Shown here piece after piece: positions 27,333 through 35,617 of a stretch of DNA of 64,000 bases. The position numbers and the translations under genes are program-made. Source of the stretch: an uncultured Erythrobacter sp. (GTDB taxonomy: Bacteria > Pseudomonadota > Alphaproteobacteria > Sphingomonadales > Sphingomonadaceae); NCBI GenBank assembly GCA_947493165.1, contig CANLPY010000001.1:310001-374000 (forward strand), in the 5' to 3' direction. Under the pieces are notes generated by a model. The model was not told where the DNA came from. It was given only the letters and a program-made list of their open reading frames with translations, and made no database searches. The first letter of the stretch is position 1, and each line of letters opens with the position of its first letter.

Positions 27333-29651
27333 TTACGCGAAACGCGCGGTGATTTCGGCGCGCAAGCCTTTGAGTAATCCGCCACGGCAGCGCCCGGCTG
27401 CCAATTCTTCGTCGATAATGGCGAGGAAGGCTGCGTGCTTTGCGCGTCTCAAAGCCTCAGGCTTCAGGCCGCCGTCGACTGTTGAAGCAATTAGATCGAT
27501 CATTCGCTCTGCTCCGTGCAGGCGGCCCCAGATGTAATCATTTTCGCGATAGGCACGGCTAAAGAATGCGCCGAAGTTGTAGAATTCAATTCCTTTGAGC
27601 GTGGCCCGTGTTCCGCCTTCACGGATTGAACGGGCATCGTCGGGTGAAATGCGGTCGACTTTTACTGGATTGTATTCGGTTAGCCCCTCGTTCTGTAGCA
27701 ATGGCAAGGTCGCTACATCGTAAAAAGGGAAGCCCAAGTAAGTGAGCAACATCCGGCGCTTCAGGTTTTTCGGCATCTGCTCAAGCGCTTCGGAGAACAT
27801 TTGCTCTGCCTTGATATCAGTCTCTGGCAGCAGGCGCTTCGCTTCAAGAAAATCAAGCAGCGCTCCAGGTGCTTTGAATACTTCTCTTGCGTGCCGGGTG
27901 AAGTCATCGCCCATTGCGTGCCGGTCGTCTGCGCTGAAATAGAGCGCTAGGATGTCATAGATTTTCTCTCTGGCGATATCGAGTGCATCGTCTGGAATAT
28001 CGGGATCGCTTTCCCAGTCTCGCGCAAGTCTGCGAGCCAGTAAGCGCAATCGCCGAATGCGAAAACCAACGTCGTGCGCGCGAAAGAATTGTATCGCTTT
28101 TTCATTCGCGCCGCCGCCGCCATCGGATAGTTCGGTTAAACCACGACGTTCGAGCTCGGCGCGCAATGTTGCCGCGATTGGCGTATTGTCGGCGAGCGAT
28201 AGCTCTGGCGCTGCTGCAAAGGTAACCTCGGCCAGCTTGTCGATAATTGCGCTGAATTTTGCCTGCGCATAAGCCTGAAAAGCGTAGCCGGCACGCTCTG
28301 CTGCAGCCTGCTGTGCTTTGGCGCGCCAATTGTGCAACCGCTTAGGGCTAGGGCTGTCGAGGAAGAATGTCATCCCGAACAACTTCTCAACTGCGCGATC
28401 AATCTCTGGCCGAAGGCTCAGGACAATCCGGCTCAATCGTTCCGCGTCGCGCGATTGCTGTTCAATCCTTTCCAGATTGTCACGGATGGGTTGTTCGCGC
28501 GGGATTGTAGAAAGGGAACCAAAGATGGCACCGAAGAAACCGATCGGCTCATCGTGACGATCACGGATTGATCCGACCCGGTCTGGGCGCGGATCGATAT
28601 ACACAAATCGCCGATCAACTTCGCGTTGAGCCGGGCGATCATCAAGCGCTGCGATTGCTCCGCCGAAAGGCGCGTTGACCAGAACAGAGCCGTCGATCAA
28701 CGAAACTTGCTCCGCCGTACCATCGCGTACATGCACAGGCATAATTCGATTTAGGAATGCGCCGCGTGAGGGCCACAGGGTTTGGCTATTCTCAGACAGA
28801 CGATCAATTTCTGCCAAGCGGAGTGGAGGGAACGCTCCGGGGAAACTCGCAGTCGCTCTCGCGGCTAGGACCAGTTCAAGTGGATTCGCGAGGCCATCAT
28901 TGCCGTGCTCCGGGGTATAGGCTCGAATGCTGATAGGGGTGCGATGTTCCGTCTCCTCAACAATGGGCGGACTATTCAATCGCAGCATTTCAACGTGACC
29001 TCGAAAATCGGTCGCAGTCACAAACAGATCGATTGGATGGCCCGGCGGCAGCAATGGATCTCCGCGTTCGCCTTCACGCATGCTTTCAAGCGCTTCAAAT
29101 AGGAGCCTGGAAAAATTATCTCCGGAAAAGGGCGGGTTGAACCACCGGCCACGAACCAGACGGGAAACCTTACGCCGGACCTCACTGCGGGTTTCCGGCG
29201 CGACGCTTTCGCTCACGGCATTACCAGGCCGGCTTAACAACCATTCCGCAATCGGTTGCGCCCATATTTTGGCATATCGCCACATCGGTTGGGCGTCAGG
29301 ATCAGTTAGTTGATCGACGTCGGCGTTTTCCAGCCAAAGATCGGTAAGGGGTTCCAGTGAATGTCCTGAATGCACAGCTTGAGATAGGAACACAGCGTTG
29401 ATCCCGCCGGCGCTCGCGCCAGAAAGAATATCTGGCATGACCCGGAGGCGGAGATTGTAGTCGCGCTCAATCTCGTCCAGCAAATTGCAATACACATGAG
29501 CAACGCCGCTACACGGAGCGTCCTTTTTGGCATGAAACGCTCGGCTTGCTTTGGCGAGGTGCCAAATTTCCTTTGTGACGCCATGCATATAAACGGCAAG
29601 GCTCACGCCGCCATAACAAACCAAAGCGAGACGAAGTTCCTTTTGCCGCAT
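27333..29651 (-). CDS. patatin-like phospholipase with C-terminal DUF3376-type region
   Basis: The ATG at 29651 gives 772 residues (the frame opens 12 codons earlier). The patatin domain, residues 1-330, has GGVSLAVYMHGVTKEIWHL as the oxyanion region, the nucleophile elbow GASAGG (S80) and the catalytic aspartate in SLIDGSVLVNAPFG. The remaining 440 residues are long helices and match the DUF3376-type extension found in actinobacterial and alphaproteobacterial patatin proteins. No signal peptide is seen. The substrate is unknown; a lipid acyl hydrolase is the family expectation. Confidence 0.88.
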   Translation of the reverse strand: MRQKELRLALVCYGGVSLAVYMHGVTKEIWHLAKASRAFHAKKDAPCSGVAHVYCNLLDEIERDYNLRLRVMPDILSGASAGGINAVFLSQAVHSGHSLEPLTDLWLENADVDQLTDPDAQPMWRYAKIWAQPIAEWLLSRPGNAVSESVAPETRSEVRRKVSRLVRGRWFNPPFSGDNFSRLLFEALESMREGERGDPLLPPGHPIDLFVTATDFRGHVEMLRLNSPPIVEETEHRTPISIRAYTPEHGNDGLANPLELVLAARATASFPGAFPPLRLAEIDRLSENSQTLWPSRGAFLNRIMPVHVRDGTAEQVSLIDGSVLVNAPFGGAIAALDDRPAQREVDRRFVYIDPRPDRVGSIRDRHDEPIGFFGAIFGSLSTIPREQPIRDNLERIEQQSRDAERLSRIVLSLRPEIDRAVEKLFGMTFFLDSPSPKRLHNWRAKAQQAAAERAGYAFQAYAQAKFSAIIDKLAEVTFAAAPELSLADNTPIAATLRAELERRGLTELSDGGGGANEKAIQFFRAHDVGFRIRRLRLLARRLARDWESDPDIPDDALDIAREKIYDILALYFSADDRHAMGDDFTRHAREVFKAPGALLDFLEAKRLLPETDIKAEQMFSEALEQMPKNLKRRMLLTYLGFPFYDVATLPLLQNEGLTEYNPVKVDRISPDDARSIREGGTRATLKGIEFYNFGAFFSRAYRENDYIWGRLHGAERMIDLIASTVDGGLKPEALRRAKHAAFLAIIDEELAAGRCRGGLLKGLRAEITARFA

Positions 29652-29722
29652 ACGGCCCCTGATGCCGTGGAAAGAGCGTCTTGGCAATTGCGTTCTGCAA
29701 ATGTTCCGATTAAAGATCGTGC

Positions 29723-31090
29723 ATGGCCAAAACCAAAAGACGATATGTTTGCGCGAATTGCGGCTCAGTTTCCCAGAAATGGCAGGGGCAATGCCCTGAT
29801 TGTGGTGAATGGAACACGATCACGGAAGATGCGCCTGCGACCGTGTTCTCGCAGAAACATGATCTTTCGCGCGGGGGCAGGGCGTTGGAATTTGTGCCAC
29901 TCAATCGGCCAACTGAATTGCCAAAGCGTAGGCCGACGGGGTTGGCAGAATTTGACCGCGCGCTAGGTGGCGGGTTGGTTCCAGGTTCTGCCGTGCTGAT
30001 GGGCGGCGATCCAGGAATTGGGAAATCCACATTGCTGATCCAAACGGCAGCTACAATCGCGCGTGCAGGCGGCGATGTCGTCTATGTCAGCGGAGAGGAA
30101 GCATCCGGTCAAATTCGCCTGCGCGCTAGTCGCCTTGGAATAGCGGATGCGCCCATTCGCCTGGCTTCTGAAACGTCAGTGCGCGATATTTTGACGACAC
30201 TGGGTGCGGGAGAGCCTCCCGCTTTGCTGGTGATCGATTCGATCCAGACAATGCACTCAGACACGATTGAGGGCGCACCGGGAACGGTCAGTCAGGTGCG
30301 CGGATGTGCGCTGGAATTGATCCGTTATGCAAAGGAAAACGGAACCGCGTTGGTGCTCGTGGGCCATGTCACCAAAGACGGCAATATTGCGGGGCCGCGC
30401 GTGCTCGAGCACATGGTCGATGTGGTTATGAGTTTTGAAGGGGAGCGTAGCCACCAATATCGCATCCTTCGCGCGCTTAAGAATCGCTTTGGCGCAGTTG
30501 ATGAAATTGGCGTGTTTGCGATGGCAACCGAAGGGCTAGAGGAGGTGAGCAACCCCTCCATGCTGTTCCTGTCGGGCCGTGATCAGCCTTTGGCTGGCAG
30601 CGCGGTTTTCCCCGCACTAGAGGGTACGAGGCCAGTCTTGGTCGAAATTCAAGCGCTGATCGTCCGCCTGCAATCTGGCGCAACTCCGCGGCGCGCTGTG
30701 GTGGGCTGGGACAATGGAAGATTGGCGATGTTGCTCGCTGTGCTGGAGTCGCGCTGCGGGCTCAATTTTTCGTCCGCTGAGGTCTATCTCAACATCGCAG
30801 GTGGATACCGATTATCCGATCCGGCGGCTGATTTGGCGGTGGCTGCTGCATTGGTTTCGGCGCTGTCTGATAAACCGTTGCCTGAAAAGTCGGTGTGGTT
30901 TGGCGAGTTGTCGCTTGCTGGCGAAATTCGCCCAGTTGCGCATGGCGATCTGCGAAACAAAGAGGCTGCAAAACTGGGCTTTAATCGAGGGTTTGGACCG
31001 TCTGATGCAAAGCTCAAATCGTCCAAACTGAATTATCGCGGTTTGGGACAACTCGCCAACCTCGTTGACCATGTCGTGGGGAGCGAATAA
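29723..31090 (+). CDS. radA: DNA repair protein RadA
   Basis: A protein of 455 residues. A C4 zinc finger occupies the N-terminus (C10, C13, C24, C27). Walker A GGDPGIGKS is at about 94-102, the RadA-specific motif KNRFG is in ALKNRFGAVDEIGVF, and a Lon-protease-like C-terminal domain covers about 285-450 (GGYRLSDPAADLAVAAALVS). RadA is a RecA-family helicase that helps branch migration in recombination. cvpA follows after 11 bases, the usual alphaproteobacterial order. Confidence 0.96.
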   Translation: MAKTKRRYVCANCGSVSQKWQGQCPDCGEWNTITEDAPATVFSQKHDLSRGGRALEFVPLNRPTELPKRRPTGLAEFDRALGGGLVPGSAVLMGGDPGIGKSTLLIQTAATIARAGGDVVYVSGEEASGQIRLRASRLGIADAPIRLASETSVRDILTTLGAGEPPALLVIDSIQTMHSDTIEGAPGTVSQVRGCALELIRYAKENGTALVLVGHVTKDGNIAGPRVLEHMVDVVMSFEGERSHQYRILRALKNRFGAVDEIGVFAMATEGLEEVSNPSMLFLSGRDQPLAGSAVFPALEGTRPVLVEIQALIVRLQSGATPRRAVVGWDNGRLAMLLAVLESRCGLNFSSAEVYLNIAGGYRLSDPAADLAVAAALVSALSDKPLPEKSVWFGELSLAGEIRPVAHGDLRNKEAAKLGFNRGFGPSDAKLKSSKLNYRGLGQLANLVDHVVGSE

Positions 31091-31101
31091 ATCGCTCAGC
31101 C

Positions 31102-31644
31102 ATGACAGGCTTTGATATTATCGTGCTGATCATCGTCGGTGTTGCGGCGATTGGTGGTTTCCTGCGCGGGTTAGTGCAAGAGGTGTTGTCGCTCGCAGCG
31201 TGGATCCTCGCTGCTTTTGCGATATATTATCTGCACACACCTTTGACTGATGCGCTGCGTGAATATTACAACGCAGAACCTGCAACCTCTATACTCGCTT
31301 TTGCGCTGCTATTGCTGGTTCCTTATGCAGCAATGCGAGTGATCGCGAACAATGCAGGTGAGGCGTCGCGTGGTTCGATTTTGGGGCCAATTGACCGGGT
31401 TTTAGGCTTCGGCTTTGGAGCGATAAAAGGCGCGCTGATTGTGGTCATTGCGTTCTCAATCCTGGTGCTCGGCTTCGATACGGTATGGGGCTATAAAGGC
31501 CGTCCAGCATGGATCGCCACAGCCCGAACGTATCCGGCTGCCGATGCTTTTTCCCGGCAATTGGTGAATGCAATCGCAGAACGGCGTGCTCGCTTGATTG
31601 AGGAAGAGGAAGCGGCTTCAGCAGCTGGGGATGCGGAGGAGTGA
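31102..31644 (+). CDS. cvpA: CvpA family membrane protein
   Basis: A protein of 180 residues with four transmembrane segments (about 4-22, 29-47, 64-82 and 107-125) and a charged C-terminal tail ending in a run of Glu and Ala. The N-terminus FDIIVLIIVGVAAIGGFLRGLVQEVLSLAAWI is the CvpA signature. CvpA is linked to colicin V production and envelope homeostasis in E. coli; its molecular function is not settled. It sits between radA and a NifU-like gene, which it overlaps by GTGA. Confidence 0.92.
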   Translation: MTGFDIIVLIIVGVAAIGGFLRGLVQEVLSLAAWILAAFAIYYLHTPLTDALREYYNAEPATSILAFALLLLVPYAAMRVIANNAGEASRGSILGPIDRVLGFGFGAIKGALIVVIAFSILVLGFDTVWGYKGRPAWIATARTYPAADAFSRQLVNAIAERRARLIEEEEAASAAGDAEE

Positions 31645-32081
31645 CAGCCGGTTCAGCGGCAAAGCTCTATACACCGCGATTGCTCGCGCTTTCGACCAGC
31701 CTTGCCAACTATCCGCTGAACCATGACTTTGCGGCATTCCACGAGGCGCGGTCTCGCACATGCGGGAGCAGCATCAAACTTGGGCTGGACATTGACGCCG
31801 CGGGCAAGATTTCTAGGGTTGGAATGCAGGTGTCAGCTTGCGCGGTTGGGCAATCATCGGCCGCGATTTTTGCGCAACATGCGAGCGGCCAAAAGACTGC
31901 GAGCGTTATCGACACGGTTGTGTGCATTGAGGCGTGGCTAAATGGCTCCAAAGCGCTGCCTGACTGGCCGGGTTTTGACGCTTTAGAACCAGCGCGCGAT
32001 CATGCCGGCAGGCACGGAGCCTTACTGCTCGTGTGGACGGCTGCGCGGGCGGCGCTTTCCTCACCTGACGCAAGCGGCTAA
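31641..32081 (+). CDS. NifU/IscU-like Fe-S scaffold family protein, ligands incomplete
   Basis: Starts at a GTG in the GTGA overlap with cvpA; 146 residues. The pattern LYTPRLLALSTSLANYPL, then SRTCGSSIKLGLDID, GKISRVGMQVSACAVGQSSAAIFA and a C-terminal RHGALLLVWTAARAAL follows the NifU_N/IscU fold. The first two scaffold cysteines are present (C41, C67). The aspartate that normally follows the first is replaced (CGS in place of CGD), and the third cysteine position near residue 126 reads HGALLL in place of HCSxL. C95 is in another place. It may be a degenerate scaffold or a binding protein. No isc or suf genes are nearby. Confidence 0.72.
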   Translation: MTAGSAAKLYTPRLLALSTSLANYPLNHDFAAFHEARSRTCGSSIKLGLDIDAAGKISRVGMQVSACAVGQSSAAIFAQHASGQKTASVIDTVVCIEAWLNGSKALPDWPGFDALEPARDHAGRHGALLLVWTAARAALSSPDASG

Positions 32082-32137
32082 TGGGTGACGACTAGGCCGC
32101 ACATCGAGTGGCCTATGGGGGAAGGAACAAGAGGCAT

Positions 32138-33811
32138 ATGCAGGATGCAGCGGCGCTGGCTCAGCGCGAACCAAGCGAGAAAGAAATCAAACTTGTCATT
32201 GGTGCAAGCAGCGCTGGGACAATCTTTGAATGGTATGATTTCTTTATCTACGGGACACTCGCTTACATCCTGAAAGATGCGTTCTATGATGTGAACGATC
32301 CGACGCTGGCTTTGCTGCTGGTCTGGTCAACCTTTGCCCTTGGCTTTGCTTTTAGGCCGATTGGCGCCGTTCTGTTTGGCTTTTTGGGCGATAGGCTGGG
32401 GCGTAAGTATACCTTCCTTGTTACTGTAACCCTGATGGGCATTGCCACCGCAGGGGTGGGATTGATCCCCACCGTGGACACATTAAAAGCGAGCTATGGT
32501 GAGCAATACGTAATTATTGCTCCGATCATCGTGATTGTGTTGCGTGTGTTGCAAGGGCTTGCGCTAGGCGGTGAATACGGCGGCGCGGCGATTTATGTCG
32601 CTGAACATGCACCTCCCGAAAAGCGCGGCTTTTACACCAGTTTCATCCAAGCCAGCGTCGCAGGGGGCTTTGTACTTTCGATCATCGTGGTTCTGCTGTG
32701 CCGATGGATCATACCGGAGGATGACTTCGCTGCGTGGGGCTGGCGCGTTCCATTTCTATTGTCGATTATCCTTCTTGGCATCTCTCTGTGGATGCGCCTT
32801 AAGCTGTCTGAAAGCCCGGTTTTCCAAGCGATGAAGGCATCGGGTGAAACCTCTGGCAATCCGTTTATTGAGAGCTTCACTTATCCGGGTAACAAGAAGC
32901 GCATCTTCGTCGCTTTGTTCGGAGTGAGCGGCATCCTGACTACCATTTGGTATACCGCATTCTTTTCCAGCCTCTCATTCCTTAAAGGCAATATGCGTCT
33001 TGATGAGGGAACGGTCGAAGTCATCCTCCTGATCGCAGGGCTTCTCTCGCTCGGGCTTTATTTGATCGTGGGCAAATGGTCAGATACGGTTGGCCGTAAA
33101 AAGCCAATCATTATTGGAGCCTTGGCGACGCTCGCGACGCTATTCCCGATTTTTTGGTTCATGGGCAGCCTCGCCAATCCAGGCCTTGCCGAAGCGGCTG
33201 AGCGCACGCCAGTTGTTGTAAGCGGCGACCAATGCGTGACAGATCCGTTTGCAGAGTTGTTTGATCGTGAGCAAACCGCTTGCGGCAAAATTCTGAGCAG
33301 TTTGACTGGCAGCGGTGTCTCTTACACGCTGCAACCTGGCGGCGATCTAGGGGTAACAGTCGGCGGTGAGCCAATAGAGATCGCCCCTGAATGGCTGGAT
33401 GAGACCGAGGAAAGCGCGGGCTTGCGCAGTGCAGGATTGCAGGAAGCACTGACAAAGTCTGGTTTTGACTTCACCCGTCAGGTCCCACCACTGATCAATA
33501 TCTTAGGCATTATCGCTGCTCTGCTTGCTCTCGGCGTCCTATCGGCATTGACCTATGGCTCGGTTGCGGCACTGCTTTCAGAGATGTTCCCGCCGCGTAT
33601 CCGCTACAGTTCGATGTCGATCCCATATCATATTGGCGCTGGCTATCTTGGCGGATTTCTGCCGCTGATTTCAGGGGTGATTGTGGCCAGCACAGGCAAT
33701 ATTTATTCCGGCCTGTGGTACACTTGGGGAGTGGTCGCGTTCGGCTTACTGGTCGCATGGTGGGGCCTGCCATCCGGCCCGCCGCGAGATTTTGAAGACG
33801 ATGTCCGCTGA
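32138..33811 (+). CDS. MFS transporter, metabolite:H+ symporter (MHS/ProP-like) family, with large periplasmic insert
   Basis: The ATG at 32138 behind GGAAGG and GAGG gives 557 residues. The family N-terminus SSAGTIFEWYDFFIYGTLA and the MFS loop motifs GFLGDRLGRKY and GKWSDTVGRKKP identify an MHS-type 12-helix symporter (citrate, proline/betaine, dicarboxylate or shikimate carriers). Members usually have about 430-450 residues. The excess is one hydrophilic block of about 100 residues (roughly 348-450) between TM9 and TM10, predicted periplasmic, with two cysteines. The substrate is unknown. The 3' end overlaps alr by 11 bases. Confidence 0.88.
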   Translation: MQDAAALAQREPSEKEIKLVIGASSAGTIFEWYDFFIYGTLAYILKDAFYDVNDPTLALLLVWSTFALGFAFRPIGAVLFGFLGDRLGRKYTFLVTVTLMGIATAGVGLIPTVDTLKASYGEQYVIIAPIIVIVLRVLQGLALGGEYGGAAIYVAEHAPPEKRGFYTSFIQASVAGGFVLSIIVVLLCRWIIPEDDFAAWGWRVPFLLSIILLGISLWMRLKLSESPVFQAMKASGETSGNPFIESFTYPGNKKRIFVALFGVSGILTTIWYTAFFSSLSFLKGNMRLDEGTVEVILLIAGLLSLGLYLIVGKWSDTVGRKKPIIIGALATLATLFPIFWFMGSLANPGLAEAAERTPVVVSGDQCVTDPFAELFDREQTACGKILSSLTGSGVSYTLQPGGDLGVTVGGEPIEIAPEWLDETEESAGLRSAGLQEALTKSGFDFTRQVPPLINILGIIAALLALGVLSALTYGSVAALLSEMFPPRIRYSSMSIPYHIGAGYLGGFLPLISGVIVASTGNIYSGLWYTWGVVAFGLLVAWWGLPSGPPRDFEDDVR

Positions 33812-34856
33812 CGCGCCTCCAGCCAGCCTCCGGTTGAGGATCGATCATGAAGCGCTGGCGAACAATTGGCGTACACTTGATCGCATGTCAGGGACTGCAA
33901 GTGCCGGGGCGGCGATTAAAGCGGATTGTTATGGGCTAGGTATAGACAATTGCTTGCCGACATTGCGTGATGCTGGGGCACGGCATTTCTTCGCTGCGCA
34001 TTGGGGCGAAGTGGCTGCTGCGCTCAACCATGTGCCGGCGCAATCTATCGCCGTGTTGCATGGCCCGATGACGCGTGAGGACGCATCCTTCGCGCGCGAA
34101 ACTGGTGCGGTCCCCGTAATCAACTCACTCGAGCAAGCGCAGCGCTGGGTTGATAGCGGCGGCGGGCGTTGTCACCTGATGGTTGATACCGGTATAAATC
34201 GGCTCGGCATTGCACCATCGCAAGTGGGCGATGCTGCGATACAGTCATTGAGTGTTGACGTGCTTATGTCGCATTTGGCGAGCGCTGATGAGGACAGCGA
34301 CCGCAATGCTCAGCAGCTTGCAGCATTTCGGTCTGCTGCGCAGCATATTGAGCACGGATCATTGAGCCTTGCGAACAGCGCAGGGGTTGCACTGGGCAAT
34401 GGATTCGCATTTAATCTCACCCGGCCCGGTCTTTCTCTGTACGGCGGGATTGCTCGACCAGAATTAGCGGATGCGATCAAACAGGTCGCCTATCCTGAGG
34501 CTGCAATCATCCAGACCCGCGCGCTGAAGGCCGGCGACCGGGTCGGCTATAATGGCGAATTTATCGCGATCACAGATATGCTTGTTGGTGTCGTCTCCAT
34601 TGGATACGCGGATGGTTTCTTGCGCTGCTGGGGTAACGTTGAAGGTAGCAAAGGCAGTCATTTTCTGCGCTGCGAAAGCCAGCTAGCGCTGCTAGGTAAA
34701 GTCTCGATGGACATGGTTGTAGTGGACCTTTCCAACTGCCCCAATCTGCGCGAAGGGGACTGGCTCAGCGTTCCATACAGCCTGCCTTATGCTGCGCAGC
34801 AAAGTGGCCTTTCACAATATGAATTACTGACCATTTTGGGACATCGTTTTCGTTGA
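33801..34856 (+). CDS. alr: alanine racemase
   Basis: Starting at the ATG at 33801 inside the end of the transporter gene gives 351 residues. N-terminal LRIDHEALANNWRTLDRM and the PLP-lysine region AGAAIKADCYGLG are diagnostic, followed by MVDTGINRLGI and a C-terminal domain with GDRVGYNGEFIAI, the catalytic tyrosine region and VSMDMVVVDLSNCP. It makes D-alanine for peptidoglycan. The C-terminal region LLGKVSMDMVVVDL is complete, so the gene is intact despite the overlap. Confidence 0.95.
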   Translation: MSADAPPASLRLRIDHEALANNWRTLDRMSGTASAGAAIKADCYGLGIDNCLPTLRDAGARHFFAAHWGEVAAALNHVPAQSIAVLHGPMTREDASFARETGAVPVINSLEQAQRWVDSGGGRCHLMVDTGINRLGIAPSQVGDAAIQSLSVDVLMSHLASADEDSDRNAQQLAAFRSAAQHIEHGSLSLANSAGVALGNGFAFNLTRPGLSLYGGIARPELADAIKQVAYPEAAIIQTRALKAGDRVGYNGEFIAITDMLVGVVSIGYADGFLRCWGNVEGSKGSHFLRCESQLALLGKVSMDMVVVDLSNCPNLREGDWLSVPYSLPYAAQQSGLSQYELLTILGHRFR

Positions 34857-34870
34857 GCGCTACGCGCATG

Positions 34871-34890
34871 TTGCACTGCACATTGTGCAA
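34871..34890. promoter_or_regulatory. TGC-rich palindrome upstream of phaR, candidate PhaR operator
   Basis: TGCACA-T-TGTGCA at 34877-34889 is a perfect palindrome around one base, nested in a second inverted pair TTGCAC (34871-34876) and GTGCAA (34885-34890). It lies 44 bases before the phaR start. PhaR of related bacteria binds TGC-rich repeats and represses its own gene, so autoregulation is a reasonable inference. Confidence 0.45.
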
Positions 34891-34933
34891 GTGCTAAGCG
34901 CGATAGCTCGGGGCAAACGCACAGGAATTACTA

Positions 34934-35539
34934 ATGGCAGGCAAAGCGAAAACCGGAAAGCCGCAAGGCGACGGATCAGGCGACGCGATTATCATCAAGA
35001 AGTACGCCAACCGGCGGCTCTACAACACCAGTTCCTCAAGCTACATTACGCTTGATGATCTGGCGACGATGGTGCGTGATAACGTGGAATTCCAAGTGCT
35101 TGATGCGAAATCCGGCACTGATATTACGCATTCAATCCTGACCCAGATTATCATGGATGAAGAGGCCAGCGGCGAACAGATGCTGCCGGTTAGCTTCCTT
35201 CGGCAACTGATCGGCATGTATGGCAATTCCATGCAGGCGATGATGCCATCCTATCTTGAAGCCAGCATGACAAACTTTCGTGAGAATCAGTCTAAGATTC
35301 GCGAAGCATTTGAAAGCGGCCTGGCCAACAATCCCATTGCAGCAATCCATGAAACCAATATGGCGATGATGCGTGTTGCTGCTGGCGCGTTGATGCCCGG
35401 CAGCGCAAGCAAGCGTAGTGCTACAAAGCCGAAAACTTCTGACAGCAAAGCTACGAAGACTGGCGATGCCGATGACATTGCTGCCCTGCGTGATCAGATG
35501 GCGGCAATGCAAAAGAAGCTCGACGAACTGAGCAAATAG
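34934..35539 (+). CDS. phaR: polyhydroxyalkanoate synthesis repressor PhaR
   Basis: A protein of 201 residues. The N-terminal DNA-binding domain IIIKKYANRRLYNTSSSSYITLDDLATMVRD is nearly invariant in PhaR. The PHB-accumulation regulatory domain follows (DAKSGTDITHSILTQIIMDEE and LPVSFLRQLIGMYG). A lysine/serine linker (about 155-178) leads to a C-terminal coiled coil (IAALRDQMAAMQKKLDEL). PhaR senses PHB granules and represses phasin genes. No phaC or phasin gene is in the window. A TGC-rich palindrome lies upstream. Confidence 0.95.
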   Translation: MAGKAKTGKPQGDGSGDAIIIKKYANRRLYNTSSSSYITLDDLATMVRDNVEFQVLDAKSGTDITHSILTQIIMDEEASGEQMLPVSFLRQLIGMYGNSMQAMMPSYLEASMTNFRENQSKIREAFESGLANNPIAAIHETNMAMMRVAAGALMPGSASKRSATKPKTSDSKATKTGDADDIAALRDQMAAMQKKLDELSK

Positions 35540-35561
35540 GCAAGTACTGTAATTGCCAATC

Positions 35562-35574
35562 GGCCGCCGCGGCC
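35562..35574. repeat. GC-rich inverted repeat between phaR and proS
   Basis: GGCCGC-C-GCGGCC, a 13-base inverted repeat 22 bases after the phaR stop, followed within 20 bases by a pyrimidine-rich stretch (CCTTTCTTTTC). It could act as a weak terminator for phaR, but the T run is not adjacent. Confidence 0.3.
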
Positions 35575-35617
35575 TTAGCGCAAACCTTTCTTTTCGAACC
35601 TGCAAGGGAGCACGTCC

